From: Sphingobacterium phlebotomi
GTDB lineage: Bacteria > Bacteroidota > Bacteroidia > Sphingobacteriales > Sphingobacteriaceae
Assembly: GCF_008180195.1 (NCBI RefSeq)
Contig: NZ_VTAV01000014.1
Location: 1 to 64,000 of the forward strand
DNA length: 64,000 nt
Reading direction: 5' to 3'
The translations under genes and the position numbers were made by a program. Position 1 is the first letter of the stretch, and each line of letters begins with the position of its first letter. This document shows, piece by piece, positions 43,818-53,593 of this stretch. The notes below the pieces were generated by a model. The model was not told the origin of the DNA, did no database searches, and saw only the letters and a program-made list of their open reading frames with translations.

Positions 43818-45617
43818 ATGAGCGTATTTGATTACAAAGACGAGTTAAAAAAAATACCCCGTAAACCGGGTGTTTATCAATATTTTGATAAAAATAATGA
43901 ACTCATCTATGTGGGAAAAGCGAAGAATTTACGTAATCGGGTAGGTTCTTATTTTGTAAATGAACATCAGCTCAATAGTAAAACCCGTGTATTAGTACGG
44001 AAAATAAACCGTATCGCGTTTACCATCGTCGATACGGAAATCGATGCGTGGTTGCTGGAAAATAACCTCATTAAGAAGCATAAACCTCGTTACAACGTCA
44101 TGCTGAAAGATGACAAAACGTATCCCTGGATTGTCATTAAGAACGAACGTTTTCCGCGTGTTTTTTGGACACGCAAATACATTCGGGATGGGTCACGTTA
44201 TTATGGGCCTTATGCTTCTGTAGGCATGATGCATATCATTCTGGATATGATTCGGGAACTTTTTCCCTTGCGTACCTGCAATCTTAATTTATCTCCCGAA
44301 AACATAGCCAAAGGCAAGTACAAAATTTGTCTGGAATACCAGATTGGCAACTGTAAGGGACCATGTGAGGGCTATCAATCGGAGGAAGATTATAATCAGA
44401 ATCTTGCTGATATAAAAGATATATTGAACGGCAAGATTGCCGTGGTGACCAACCGTTTGAAAACCCAAATGAATGATGCGGTGACGGCGCTAGATTTTGA
44501 AGCGGCACATAAGGTGAAGACGAAGTTAGAAAAACTTGCTAATTATCAAAGTAAATCTACCGTTGTCAGCTCGTCGATTACGAATGTGGATGTATTTAAT
44601 ATTGCATCAGAGGATAATTACGCTTTTGTAAACTACTTGAAAGTAGTACATGGGGTTGTTATCCAAACCCAGACGTTGGAAATGAAGAAACGTTTGGATG
44701 AATCAGAAGAAGAATTACTGGCTTTAGCGATTCCGGAATTTAGAGAACGGTTCAAAAGTACGTCTAGAGAGATCATTGTTCCCTTTGATATTCATATCGA
44801 AGAAAATAACGACATGAAGTTCACGGTTCCCAAAGCAGGGGATAAGAAAAGCCTGTTGGAATTATCGCGTAAGAATGTCGCTTATTTTAAAAAGGAGCGT
44901 ATGCTACAGTACGAGAAGTTGAACCCAGAAGTGAAAACAGAGCGTATTCTAAACCAGATGCAAAAAGATCTACGTCTGAATGTGCTTCCGCGGCATATCG
45001 AATGTTTTGATAATTCCAATATACAGGGGAATTATCCTGTGTCCGCTATTGTGGTTTTCAAGGATGCTAAACCTTCTAAAAAGGATTATCGGCATTTCAA
45101 TGTAAAGACCGTCGTCGGCCCCAATGATTTTGCGACAATGGAAGAGGCGGTTTTTCGACGTTATAGAAGATTATTGGATGAGGATCAACAGCTCCCCCAA
45201 TTGATCGTAATTGACGGTGGTAAGGGACAGTTAGGGGCCGCTATGAAAAGTCTAAAGCTACTAGGGATAGAAAAGAAAGTGACGGTTATCGGTATCGCCA
45301 AGCGTTTGGAAGAAATCTATTATCCTGGCGATCAATATCCGTTGTATCTAGACAAGAAATCGGAAACCTTAAAAATTATCCAGCATCTACGTGATGAAGC
45401 ACATCGTTTTGGGATTACTTTTCACCGTAATCAGCGTAGTAGAAAAACATTTGTATCCGAACTGGAGAATATCCCCGGGGTAGGAAAAACTTCCGTAGAA
45501 AAACTATTGAAGATCTTTAAGTCTGCCAAAAAAGTAAAAGAAGCATCTGAGGAAGAACTTGGTAAGGTACTTAATCAAAAACAGGTCAAGGCATTAAGGG
45601 AATATTTTCATGCCTAG
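43818..45617 (+). CDS. uvrC: Excinuclease ABC subunit C
   Basis: Makes both incisions in nucleotide excision repair. The GIY-YIG domain is at the N-terminus (PGVYQYFDKNNELIYVGKAKNLRNR), then a cysteine-containing segment (CLEYQIGNCKGPC), the UVR domain (around residue 215), the RNase H-like endonuclease (ECFDNSNIQG, VIDGGKGQL) and C-terminal helix-hairpin-helix motifs (ENIPGVGKTSVEKLL). At 599 residues it is complete. Its stop codon overlaps era by four bases on the opposite strand. Confidence 0.97.
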   Translation: MSVFDYKDELKKIPRKPGVYQYFDKNNELIYVGKAKNLRNRVGSYFVNEHQLNSKTRVLVRKINRIAFTIVDTEIDAWLLENNLIKKHKPRYNVMLKDDKTYPWIVIKNERFPRVFWTRKYIRDGSRYYGPYASVGMMHIILDMIRELFPLRTCNLNLSPENIAKGKYKICLEYQIGNCKGPCEGYQSEEDYNQNLADIKDILNGKIAVVTNRLKTQMNDAVTALDFEAAHKVKTKLEKLANYQSKSTVVSSSITNVDVFNIASEDNYAFVNYLKVVHGVVIQTQTLEMKKRLDESEEELLALAIPEFRERFKSTSREIIVPFDIHIEENNDMKFTVPKAGDKKSLLELSRKNVAYFKKERMLQYEKLNPEVKTERILNQMQKDLRLNVLPRHIECFDNSNIQGNYPVSAIVVFKDAKPSKKDYRHFNVKTVVGPNDFATMEEAVFRRYRRLLDEDQQLPQLIVIDGGKGQLGAAMKSLKLLGIEKKVTVIGIAKRLEEIYYPGDQYPLYLDKKSETLKIIQHLRDEAHRFGITFHRNQRSRKTFVSELENIPGVGKTSVEKLLKIFKSAKKVKEASEEELGKVLNQKQVKALREYFHA

Positions 45618-46492
45618 TCATCATACCCGAACTTTTTTAAGTAGTTTTTCTTGCGGCGCCAATCGGGAATTACCTTGACAAAAAGTTCCAAAAACACTTT
45701 TCCATCTATAAATTCCTCAATATCCTGCCGAGCATACGTGCCCACTTTTTTTATCATTGCTCCGGCTTTTCCTATAAGAATATTTTTTTGGGAGTCACGT
45801 TCCACAATAATCTCAGCTGCAATCCGGGTGATGTTTTGTTCTTCTTTATAAGACGTAACGATAACTTCGGTACTGTATGGGATTTCTTTGTCGTATAGCT
45901 TAAAGATTTTTTCCCGGATCATTTCAGACGCAAAGAAACGCATACTTTTATCCGTTAGCTCATCTTTTTCATAGTAGGGAGGATGGATAGGAAGCTGCTC
46001 TTTAATATATTCCATAATGCCTGCTACGCCATGGTTGAGCAGGGCAGAAATAGCAAAAACAGCATCAGGGTTTAGTTTCTCTTGCCAAAAAGTTATTTTA
46101 CTTCTGACTTCTTCTTCCGATGATTTATCGATCTTATTGATAAGAACAGCTACAGGAGAGGATGTTTTACTTAATTTTTCGATGACATCACTCTCGTCGT
46201 ATTTCTCGTGGATATCCGTCACAAATAAAATCACGTCTGCACCAATAAGAGACCCTTGCACAAAATTCATCATGGATTCCTGCAAGGAATAGTTTGGCTT
46301 TATGATACCAGGTGTGTCCGAGAATATGATTTGGTGGTCATCGTCATTCACAATTCCCATGATTCGATGTCGGGTAGTTTGTGCTTTAGGTGTAATGATG
46401 GACATTTTTTCACCTACCAATGCATTCATTAAGGTAGATTTCCCTGCATTGGGCTTCCCGATAATACTGACGAATCCTGCTTTATGTGACAT
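45614..46492 (-). CDS. era: GTPase Era
   Basis: A ribosome-assembly GTPase acting on 16S rRNA. G1 is GKPNAGKST, G3 is DTPG, G4 is NKID, and a C-terminal KH domain follows (EIIVERDSQKNILIGKAGAMIKKVG with GKAG). At 292 residues the length is normal. It converges with uvrC with a 4-bp overlap and no terminator. Confidence 0.97.
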   Translation of the reverse strand: MSHKAGFVSIIGKPNAGKSTLMNALVGEKMSIITPKAQTTRHRIMGIVNDDDHQIIFSDTPGIIKPNYSLQESMMNFVQGSLIGADVILFVTDIHEKYDESDVIEKLSKTSSPVAVLINKIDKSSEEEVRSKITFWQEKLNPDAVFAISALLNHGVAGIMEYIKEQLPIHPPYYEKDELTDKSMRFFASEMIREKIFKLYDKEIPYSTEVIVTSYKEEQNITRIAAEIIVERDSQKNILIGKAGAMIKKVGTYARQDIEEFIDGKVFLELFVKVIPDWRRKKNYLKKFGYDD

Positions 46493-46542
46493 GAAATGCT
46501 ATTTTTTTAACGTGTAAAGATACAAAATTTAAAAGATAACCG

Positions 46543-48486
46543 CTATGGGAGTCTTCGGAGCGAAACTTCCTTCGTATTGGGCATATTTAATGGGACACGT
46601 TCAAGCGTTACAAAGCTACTGTCCAAACCAAAACCTTTCTCCTCAGATAAACTGAATTTCTTTAATGTTTTATATATTTCCAAAATAATTTTTTCATGCC
46701 ATTTCAGGTCGTGTGTTTTGGCGATTATTTTCTCCAATACCACAAAATTGAAATCACCGGCTATGCCATGTTTTCTTAAGGTATTATAGTTACTCGTGAT
46801 ATCAATCTCACCTTTCTCAACCATATCTTCGACAACTTTTCGAAATAATAAACTAATACGCTGTTCTTCCCTAAAACCCAATTTAAAGTCTATTCGGATT
46901 AGTTTTTGGGGTATGAGTTGTTCCACGAGGTACTCCCTGGTGTGGGGATTGTCCATTACATCAACATGTACAAGCCAATATACATCTGCTCGTTTGGGTT
47001 TTTTGTTTAAGATAGAATAAATAATTTTGGATTCAATTTCATTTTTGTTATTCGCACTTGTTAAATACACAAGGTTCGACGCAAATACAGGGACGGACTT
47101 ATCCTCGCTTAGCTCCGCAATAATGGGGAAATACGGTCGGATATCGGCGAAGCGGACAAAACTATTCTTGATTTTGCGTGCACCATACCATGCAAACATC
47201 ACCACAAATAGGGCGGTGGCTAACAGTAGTGTCAACCATCCGCCATGTGTCAGCTTCACTAGGTTTCCAGCAAGAAATACGAGTTCTATAGTGAAATAAA
47301 ACAAAGCAAAAATCACAATCCATACGTTGGAGACGTGCACCCTCGACAGAAAAACACACATTAAAATTGTGGTGGCAATAAACGTCAGGTTAATAGCCAA
47401 TCCATAGGCGGCTTCCATATTAGAAGAATGTTGAAATACGGCTATTATCAACATACAACCGATATATAGAATAAGATTTATGGATGGTACGTATAGCTGT
47501 CCCTTATGTTCGCTGGGGTAGCGGATGGAGACTTTTGGCCAGATATTTAAACGTACGGCTTCTGAAATTAATGTGAAAGACCCGGATATCATCGCCTGGC
47601 TGGCTATGATTGCCGCTATAGTAGCGATAATGACACCATAGCCGACAAATGCACTGGGCATAATAGCGTAAAAAGGGTTTGTATCTCCGATTTGTGAGCC
47701 CGCATGCTCCATGAGCCATCCTCCTTGTCCGAAATAATTGAATAGGAGCATGAGCTTAACAAATATCCAACTTATGCGAATATTGGATTTTCCACAATGC
47801 CCCATATCGGAATATAGCGCTTCTGCTCCGGTTGTACACAGGAATATTGCGCCGATTAAGAAAAGAGCGTTTGGATGGCTGATAATCGTCGCAACAGCAT
47901 AGTAGGGGTTCAAAGCGTAAAATACTTCCGGAGCCCGTACAATATATAATAACCCCAGAACGCCGATCATGCTAAACCATACAAACATCAACGGGCCAAA
48001 AATACGCCCGACAATGGAGGTTCCGAATCGTTGTATAAGGAATAATAAACTTATAATCGTGATGACAATAGGTACGGTCGGTATGTCAGGGTTTCGTATG
48101 GCTAAACCTTCAATGGCGGATGAAATAGTGATCGCTGGCGTAATCATGCCGTCTGCTAGTAACGCACTGGCGCCGATAATAGCAGGAATAATGAGCCATT
48201 TTGCCTTTTTACGAACCAAGGAATAAAGAGATAGGATACCCCCCTCGCCTTTATTATCAGCCTGCAAAGTAATCCACACATATTTTATCGTAGTTTGTAA
48301 AGTCAATGTCCAAAAAACACAAGATAAACTGCCTAAAATAAGGCTTTCTTCTATGATACCCTTGTTGAAAATCGCTTTTACGACATAGAGGGGCGAGGTG
48401 CCAATATCTCCGAAAATGATGCCTAAACTAATTAATAAGCCAGCCAGACTTAGCTTATTTGCACCGGAATGCTTACTGGGTTTCAT
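46543..48486 (-). CDS. kup: KUP-family potassium transporter
   Basis: A potassium:proton symporter of 647 residues with about twelve membrane helices and a C-terminal cytoplasmic tail of about 200 residues. The N-terminal motif GDIGTSPLYVVK is the KUP hallmark and GAEALYSDMGHCGK is also conserved. It is a single gene on the minus strand, 50 bp from era. No second potassium system is nearby. Confidence 0.96.
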   Translation of the reverse strand: MKPSKHSGANKLSLAGLLISLGIIFGDIGTSPLYVVKAIFNKGIIEESLILGSLSCVFWTLTLQTTIKYVWITLQADNKGEGGILSLYSLVRKKAKWLIIPAIIGASALLADGMITPAITISSAIEGLAIRNPDIPTVPIVITIISLLFLIQRFGTSIVGRIFGPLMFVWFSMIGVLGLLYIVRAPEVFYALNPYYAVATIISHPNALFLIGAIFLCTTGAEALYSDMGHCGKSNIRISWIFVKLMLLFNYFGQGGWLMEHAGSQIGDTNPFYAIMPSAFVGYGVIIATIAAIIASQAMISGSFTLISEAVRLNIWPKVSIRYPSEHKGQLYVPSINLILYIGCMLIIAVFQHSSNMEAAYGLAINLTFIATTILMCVFLSRVHVSNVWIVIFALFYFTIELVFLAGNLVKLTHGGWLTLLLATALFVVMFAWYGARKIKNSFVRFADIRPYFPIIAELSEDKSVPVFASNLVYLTSANNKNEIESKIIYSILNKKPKRADVYWLVHVDVMDNPHTREYLVEQLIPQKLIRIDFKLGFREEQRISLLFRKVVEDMVEKGEIDITSNYNTLRKHGIAGDFNFVVLEKIIAKTHDLKWHEKIILEIYKTLKKFSLSEEKGFGLDSSFVTLERVPLNMPNTKEVSLRRLP

Positions 48487-48626
48487 TCTTTAAAAATTAT
48501 ACTGCAAACATACATTAAAATATGTTTAGTTTTTTTGTAACAAAAATCACAACGTACATTCTTGTTAAAAATTGTTAAAGGGCGAAAAAAAAATAAAAAA
48601 AGTATCCAACCATACATCAAAAAAAG

Positions 48627-48634
48627 TAACTTTG
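48627..48634 (+). promoter_or_regulatory. -7 promoter element for the T9SS-domain gene
   Basis: TAACTTTG matches TAnnTTTG 45 bp before the start codon at 48679. The region around it is very A-rich; no TTTG is at the ideal -33 position. Confidence 0.4.
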
Positions 48635-48678
48635 TTAGTATCAATTACTCTACTTCTACTTACAGATGAACATATAAC

Positions 48679-49104
48679 ATGACAGAATTAAGGAAAAAAA
48701 TAGCATTATTTACTCTGGCAAGCATAGCAATGCTTAGCATAGGGAACGCTATGCATATCCATACTGTCACTGGCAAAACAAATACAACCTTTCATTCTTT
48801 TGCTAATTTTACTAAACATGCCATCGATCCGGAGAACGAAAAGTTGATTAATAATGTAAAGGTATTTTACAATCCCGTAGCGGAGCAGATTACTTTAAAC
48901 TTTACGCTAAGCCAACAAAACACCGTAGTCATTAAAGTAATGGATGCGTTAGGAAATGAGGTTTTAAACTTAATGAATGGTCGTCTGGATGCAGGGTTAC
49001 AAAGTCTGTCTTTTGATACGGATGGAAAACTCTCTACAGGCTTTTATTTTGTACGAGTATCTTCCGGCACCGAAACCGTTGTGAAACGTATTTCTGTAAG
49101 GTAG
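48679..49104 (+). CDS. Short secreted protein consisting mainly of a T9SS type A sorting domain
   Basis: A 141-residue protein: signal peptide (about 1-24), a spacer of about 33 residues without recognisable domain, then a complete T9SS C-terminal sorting domain (VKVFYNPVAEQITLNFTL, MDALGNEVL, LSTGFYFVRVSSGTETVVKRISVR). Such domains normally sit at the end of large secreted enzymes or adhesins and are removed or anchor the cargo on the surface. Here there is practically no cargo. It may be a small surface protein or a remnant of a larger one; the intact signal peptide and promoter argue against simple decay. Confidence 0.83.
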   Translation: MTELRKKIALFTLASIAMLSIGNAMHIHTVTGKTNTTFHSFANFTKHAIDPENEKLINNVKVFYNPVAEQITLNFTLSQQNTVVIKVMDALGNEVLNLMNGRLDAGLQSLSFDTDGKLSTGFYFVRVSSGTETVVKRISVR

Positions 49105-49144
49105 TTCGTGCTCCTTTCTATAATCCGTTTTCTTTACTTTGTCG

Positions 49145-51160
49145 CTAAAGATTGTCATCAGATTCCTCATTTACCCACAATCCATCACTTTTTATAATCT
49201 CTATCAACTCATCTAAAGCATTGGCAGAGCTTACATTTCTCTTCACGACTTCTTTACCTCGATAAAGTGTTATTTTGTCGGGTCCTGCACCTACATATCC
49301 ATAATCTGCGTCAGCCATTTCGCCGGGTCCGTTTACAATACAGCCCATAATACCGATTTTTAAACCTTTTAAATGATTGGTACGGCTTCTGATCATTTGC
49401 GTGGTTTCCTGTAAATCAAAGAGCGTTCTTCCACAACTTGGACAGGATATATATTCTGTCTTTGAAATGCGGGAACGCGTTGCTTGTAAGATTCCAAAGG
49501 ATAATGAGACTAGCTTATCCAAAGGAGTTGCGGGTGAATCTATCCAGATGCCCGAACCCAATCCGTCAACCAATAAAGCCCCCATATCGGTGGCAGCATA
49601 TAGCTGGATCTTGGAGATCGGTTCTTCTGGATGCATAATGTCTCCGATAGGACCCGAGAATTCCGCTACCGGATAACTTCGTTTGATGATAACCGGATTG
49701 TTTACACCGATGGCTTGCATATTGTTGAAAAACTGCCGTTGGTCTGCCATTCCATGGGGCTGATTGGTTCCCAAAATGAAAACAACGGTGTTGTCTATCT
49801 GTAAATTCGCAAAATATGCTCCCGCTAGATCATCGTTTGTTAATATTATCAAATTTAAAGAAGGATCGTGTACTTCAGCGTCTTGAAAGCTTTTCAAGGT
49901 ATAGACAGGGTGTTTGTTAGCTTTGTCTTTTAAATTTTTCCAAGTGTCGTAGTCATAGAGTACTTTGAGATTTCCAGGCAATGTAAACGAAGGCAATTGC
50001 GAACCGAGATAAACAAAGTCTACTGATTGGTCACCCATATGGTATTTATCATTTAACGCGTCGTATCGATAACCTACGGCAGTCAATATGAATGGGTCTT
50101 TCAAATTTTCGCGTGAAATATCTGCAACCACACGTGGAACTAAAGAACCGCCGATAAATGCGTTAACTTCCAATGCCTCATAAGGATTGGTATCCGTATG
50201 ACCGGATAAGTTGACAAGTTCACGTGCGGCGGTAGATTCCTGTTGTTTCTTGCGGTCGGCATATCGATTGGCTAAAGCGCGAGCAACGGGAATTTCGTTT
50301 TCTGGTTCTTCTGTTAGGGACACCCGAATAGTGTCTCCTAACCCATCTTCTAATAATGTTCCAATACCTACGGCGGATTTTACCCGCCCATCTTCACCGT
50401 CTCCCGCTTCCGTAACACCTAGGTGAAGCGGATAGTTCATGTTCTCTTCCACCATTTTTTCGACTAATAAACGATAGGCGCGCACCATTACTTGTGGGTT
50501 GGACGATTTCATCGACACGACGAGATTATAGAATCGTAGATCTTCACAAATCCGTATAAATTCCAATGCGGATTCTACCATGCCTTCGGGCGTATCACCG
50601 TATCGACTCATAATACGATCAGAAAGCGAACCGTGGTTGGTGCCAATACGCATAGCAGTACCGTATTCTTGGCATATTTTAACTAAAGGTGCAAACTTTT
50701 TATAGATACGTTCCAGTTCACCTTGATAGGCCACATCCGTATATTCTATTTGGTCAAATTTCTTTTTGTCGGCGTAGTTACCGGGGTTTATACGTACCTT
50801 TTCCACGATACGGGCGGCTACTTCCGCCGCATTGGGAGTAAAATGGATGTCCGCAACCAAAGGAACGTCATACCCTCGCATTTTCAGTTCTTTCTTAATA
50901 TTGGCTAAATTTTCGGCCTCTTTGATGCTTGGCGCCGTAATTCGTACATACTCACATCCGGCATCTACCATGCGGATGGTCTGTTCTACAGACCCCAATG
51001 TATCCATCGTGTCTACAGTCGTCATACTTTGGATACGAATGGGATGGTCTCCTCCCATAGGAATATCCCCCACGGTTACCTCCCGCGTCAAAAACCGACT
51101 ATAAGATGTTTTGGAATTACAGTATCCTCCGGGTAAAATGATTGCGTTTTTTGTGTCCAT
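49145..51160 (-). CDS. ispG: 4-hydroxy-3-methylbut-2-enyl diphosphate synthase, long form
   Basis: Sixth step of the MEP isoprenoid pathway, a 4Fe-4S enzyme. The N-terminal TIM barrel is clear (IRIQSMTTVDT, ADIHFTPNAA, GTNHGSLSD). A middle insertion of about 250 residues separates it from the C-terminal iron-sulfur domain (ISCPSCGRTLFD, IMGCIVNGPGEMADADYGY). This three-domain form occurs in plants, Chlamydiae and Bacteroidota. The start at 51160 gives 671 residues; a TTG four codons upstream is in frame. Confidence 0.96.
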   Translation of the reverse strand: MDTKNAIILPGGYCNSKTSYSRFLTREVTVGDIPMGGDHPIRIQSMTTVDTMDTLGSVEQTIRMVDAGCEYVRITAPSIKEAENLANIKKELKMRGYDVPLVADIHFTPNAAEVAARIVEKVRINPGNYADKKKFDQIEYTDVAYQGELERIYKKFAPLVKICQEYGTAMRIGTNHGSLSDRIMSRYGDTPEGMVESALEFIRICEDLRFYNLVVSMKSSNPQVMVRAYRLLVEKMVEENMNYPLHLGVTEAGDGEDGRVKSAVGIGTLLEDGLGDTIRVSLTEEPENEIPVARALANRYADRKKQQESTAARELVNLSGHTDTNPYEALEVNAFIGGSLVPRVVADISRENLKDPFILTAVGYRYDALNDKYHMGDQSVDFVYLGSQLPSFTLPGNLKVLYDYDTWKNLKDKANKHPVYTLKSFQDAEVHDPSLNLIILTNDDLAGAYFANLQIDNTVVFILGTNQPHGMADQRQFFNNMQAIGVNNPVIIKRSYPVAEFSGPIGDIMHPEEPISKIQLYAATDMGALLVDGLGSGIWIDSPATPLDKLVSLSFGILQATRSRISKTEYISCPSCGRTLFDLQETTQMIRSRTNHLKGLKIGIMGCIVNGPGEMADADYGYVGAGPDKITLYRGKEVVKRNVSSANALDELIEIIKSDGLWVNEESDDNL

Positions 51161-51172
51161 GCCTAGGTACAA

Positions 51173-51661
51173 AGGTAATTGTTTTAAGTTCTTTTTTCCC
51201 TCAAAAAAGAACCAAAAAAATCGCCACTTTAAAATTTTGAAAGAAGGGGTAATACATTCATTTTATTTCTACATATTTCAAAATTTTATATGTGGCATTA
51301 GAGTTTAAGGGTGGGGTATTGCAAGGGCGTAACTGAACGCGATCAATATTGCTTAGCAGTTGTGTGGATTCAAACGGCCTTATATTGTTTTGCGAACATT
51401 TTACGCAGGCTATTCCGTTAAAAACAAAATAATGTTTGAGCGTAGCGAGTTTTATTTTGTTTAGGAATAGACAAAGAAACCATGATGAGCATAATACAGA
51501 TGCTCATCATAGCCCCATCGCCTTGAAAAACAATTGATTCGATGGGAAATAGCAAAACTATATTCAGCCTTGATTTATGGATTCGTGTTTATTTTGGTAT
51601 CCATGAGCTCACTCCGGTCGGTTTTGTCTCCTTTTTATCAAGAAAAAGGAAAAGAACAAAG
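51173..51661. other. 489-bp gene-free region with inverted repeats
   Basis: No gene is seen. It contains a 10-bp inverted repeat (GTTCTTTTTT/AAAAAAGAAC, 51188-51212), a cluster of three hairpins (51410-51546) and a small inverted repeat CCTTTTT/AAAAAGG (51630-51649) next to the LiaF-like gene's stop codon. None has a proper T-run on the strand of its neighbour, so ordinary termination does not explain them. Confidence 0.6.
51410..51546. repeat. Three consecutive hairpins in 137 bp
   Basis: Hairpin 1 (51410-51470): CTATTCC pairs with GGAATAG, and inside it an 11-bp perfect stem joins 51422-51432 to 51452-51462, with an apical loop holding GAGCGTAGCGAG. Hairpin 2 (51482-51510): 11-bp perfect stem ATGATGAGCAT/ATGCTCATCAT, 7-nt loop. 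Hairpin 3 (51514-51546): CCCATCG/CGATGGG with a 19-nt loop. They are separated by 11 and 3 bp. The element could be a dispersed intergenic repeat, a structured RNA or a protein-binding array. Confidence 0.65.
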
Positions 51662-52588
51662 TTAATATCGAGATATGGTGAAATTATTGGCGGCTCCTTC
51701 CAACTCGATATCAAACTTGTTCTCCGCTTCGTCATAATTCGCCGTTTTTGCGATACCACTTTTGTTCGTTTCAAAACCCTCAAAAGAATTTTTTGATAAA
51801 ATAGAGGTATATTCTACTTTAATAGCTGCGTCTTTTGGGATGCGAAAATGGATTTTTGATGCGGCGGTGGCGATATCAATTTTTGAATTAGGTACTTGAG
51901 GGAGCCCTAATTTTAGGGTCATGTTGCTTGCTCCGGTGTTGATCTCCAGTTTTTCGAATTTTAGTGTAGACAAATCGCCGCTAATATTAGCTGCACCATA
52001 GTTTAAATTTAGGTTCCAAAGTACATCGGGATGAAGATCTATTAGAACCGCGTCTGACTTTTTACTTTTTGAGGTTGGTTTCGCATTGATAACGACTTTT
52101 TGTTTACCTTTCTCTTGCTCTGTTTTCATGGTCATGCCCATGTCGTTCGTCTTGGATCTGGTCGATACGAGATTAACACTTTCTTCAACGCTCAATTCAA
52201 ATTTCCCAGCTCCTCCGTTAAACTCCAGGATAGACTCTTTCATTTCAGGATCAAACGGGAGTTGGACCATATCGGATAGCGGACCATCCTTATCCGTATT
52301 TTCAATATTGATGTATTTGCTGTTATATAGCTGTTCTGTCCAATCTGTTTTAGAAGCCGTCATACCCACATAAAAAATCCATCCTAAAAATAGAACGTTA
52401 CAACCAACTTTAATGTAGTTTCCATATCGCTTATTTTGGGCGATTAAATTGACTCCTACAATAATGATGAGTAACGGCCAGTATTTGATTGTAGCCCAAA
52501 AATTAAAGTGTATGATGTCCAGGTTGTGCAATAAAAGAACCACTCCTATAAAGACAAACCAAATGCCGGATGTTATCTTATTCTCCAT
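51662..52588 (-). CDS. LiaF/DUF5668-like membrane protein
   Basis: A 308-residue protein with four N-terminal hydrophobic segments (GIWFVFIGVVLLLHNLDI, WPLLIIIVGVNLIA, NVLFLGWIFYVGM), the LiaI/LiaF transmembrane pattern, and a beta-rich C-terminal domain (VLWNLNLNYGAANISGDLSTLKFEKLEINTGAS) like the toast-rack DUF4097/LiaF domain. In Firmicutes LiaF tunes an envelope-stress response; the Bacteroidota homologues are mostly uncharacterised. It is a single gene with no two-component system nearby. Confidence 0.78.
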   Translation of the reverse strand: MENKITSGIWFVFIGVVLLLHNLDIIHFNFWATIKYWPLLIIIVGVNLIAQNKRYGNYIKVGCNVLFLGWIFYVGMTASKTDWTEQLYNSKYINIENTDKDGPLSDMVQLPFDPEMKESILEFNGGAGKFELSVEESVNLVSTRSKTNDMGMTMKTEQEKGKQKVVINAKPTSKSKKSDAVLIDLHPDVLWNLNLNYGAANISGDLSTLKFEKLEINTGASNMTLKLGLPQVPNSKIDIATAASKIHFRIPKDAAIKVEYTSILSKNSFEGFETNKSGIAKTANYDEAENKFDIELEGAANNFTISRY

Positions 52589-52773
52589 ACGTCGCTATTT
52601 CCTCGTAAACCTAAATAAAATGCTTCACAAAACTACAAGTTACGATTTTTTTACAAAACTACTTTTAGGTTATGTTGTTCATATTTTCGGTGAAATAAAC
52701 CATTCTATCGGTGAAATTTCTTCCATGCAAATGTGTATATTGCACTAGTATTTAACGAAAGGTCGATTATTCT

Positions 52774-53508
52774 ATGATATTTCATCATTTTGGTTCCTAT
52801 ATCCTGTTGTTGCGAAAGGTCTTCAAAAAACCTGAAAAATGGAAGATATATTTAAAAGAGATTTTTCATGAGATGAACGAAATAGGTATAGGCTCATTGA
52901 GCTTGATTTTGATTATTTCGACCTTTATCGGAGCAGTTATGACACTGCAAATCGCTTTTCAGTTGGTGTCTGATCTCATTCCGACCACAGTTATTGGACA
53001 AATTAACCGGGATTCCAACATTTTAGAACTGGGACCTACCATTTCGGGCTTGGTGTTGATGGGCAAGGTTGGCTCGGCTATTTCTTCGCAAATAGGTTCG
53101 ATGCGTGTAACAGAACAAATCGATGCCTTGGAGATTATGGGCATTAATGCACCTGGATTTTTGATCTTACCCAAGATTATCGCGGGTGTTATTATGGTTC
53201 CGGTATTGGTAACTATTGCCATTTTCTGTGCTATTACCGGTGGATTGATAGGAGGTAGCCTGTCTGGTGCGGTAGCTCCATCGGATTATATTCAAGGTAT
53301 ACAAGAAGGTTTTAATGGTTTCACCGTGACTGTAGCCATTGTGAAAGCGATAATTTACGGATTTATTATTACTTCGGTTCCTGCATATAAAGGTTTTTAT
53401 GTTAGAGGTGGTGCATTGGAGGTCGGACAAGCTGGGACAAAAGCAGTAGTGATTGGCTGTATTGCGATTTTGGTTTGTGATTATATCATTACCGCATTGA
53501 TGTTATAA
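52774..53508 (+). CDS. mlaE: MlaE-family ABC transporter permease
   Basis: The inner-membrane permease of an MCE-type phospholipid transporter, 244 residues with five to six membrane helices. Family motifs: VMTLQIAFQL, LMGKVGSAISSQIGSMRVTEQIDALEIMGINAP and LPKIIAGVIMVPVL. The ATP-binding subunit follows after 85 bp, so the pair forms an ABC core. The gap contains a small hairpin and a direct repeat. No MlaD/MCE gene is adjacent. Confidence 0.93.
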   Translation: MIFHHFGSYILLLRKVFKKPEKWKIYLKEIFHEMNEIGIGSLSLILIISTFIGAVMTLQIAFQLVSDLIPTTVIGQINRDSNILELGPTISGLVLMGKVGSAISSQIGSMRVTEQIDALEIMGINAPGFLILPKIIAGVIMVPVLVTIAIFCAITGGLIGGSLSGAVAPSDYIQGIQEGFNGFTVTVAIVKAIIYGFIITSVPAYKGFYVRGGALEVGQAGTKAVVIGCIAILVCDYIITALML

Positions 53509-53554
53509 TATTGTCAATCGTTTAATTGATTAATCGGTTTACCCAACCGGTAGC

Positions 53555-53585
53555 AGTTAAGCACATAGACAGTTAAGCATTAGAC
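53555..53585. repeat. Short tandem repeat between mlaE and mlaF
   Basis: AGTTAAGCACATAGAC (53555-53570) is followed by AGTTAAGCATTAGAC (53571-53585), an imperfect tandem repeat just before the mlaF start. Upstream, CGGTT/AACCG forms a 5-bp hairpin at 53535-53549. Confidence 0.6.
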
Positions 53586-53593
53586 AAATTAAT

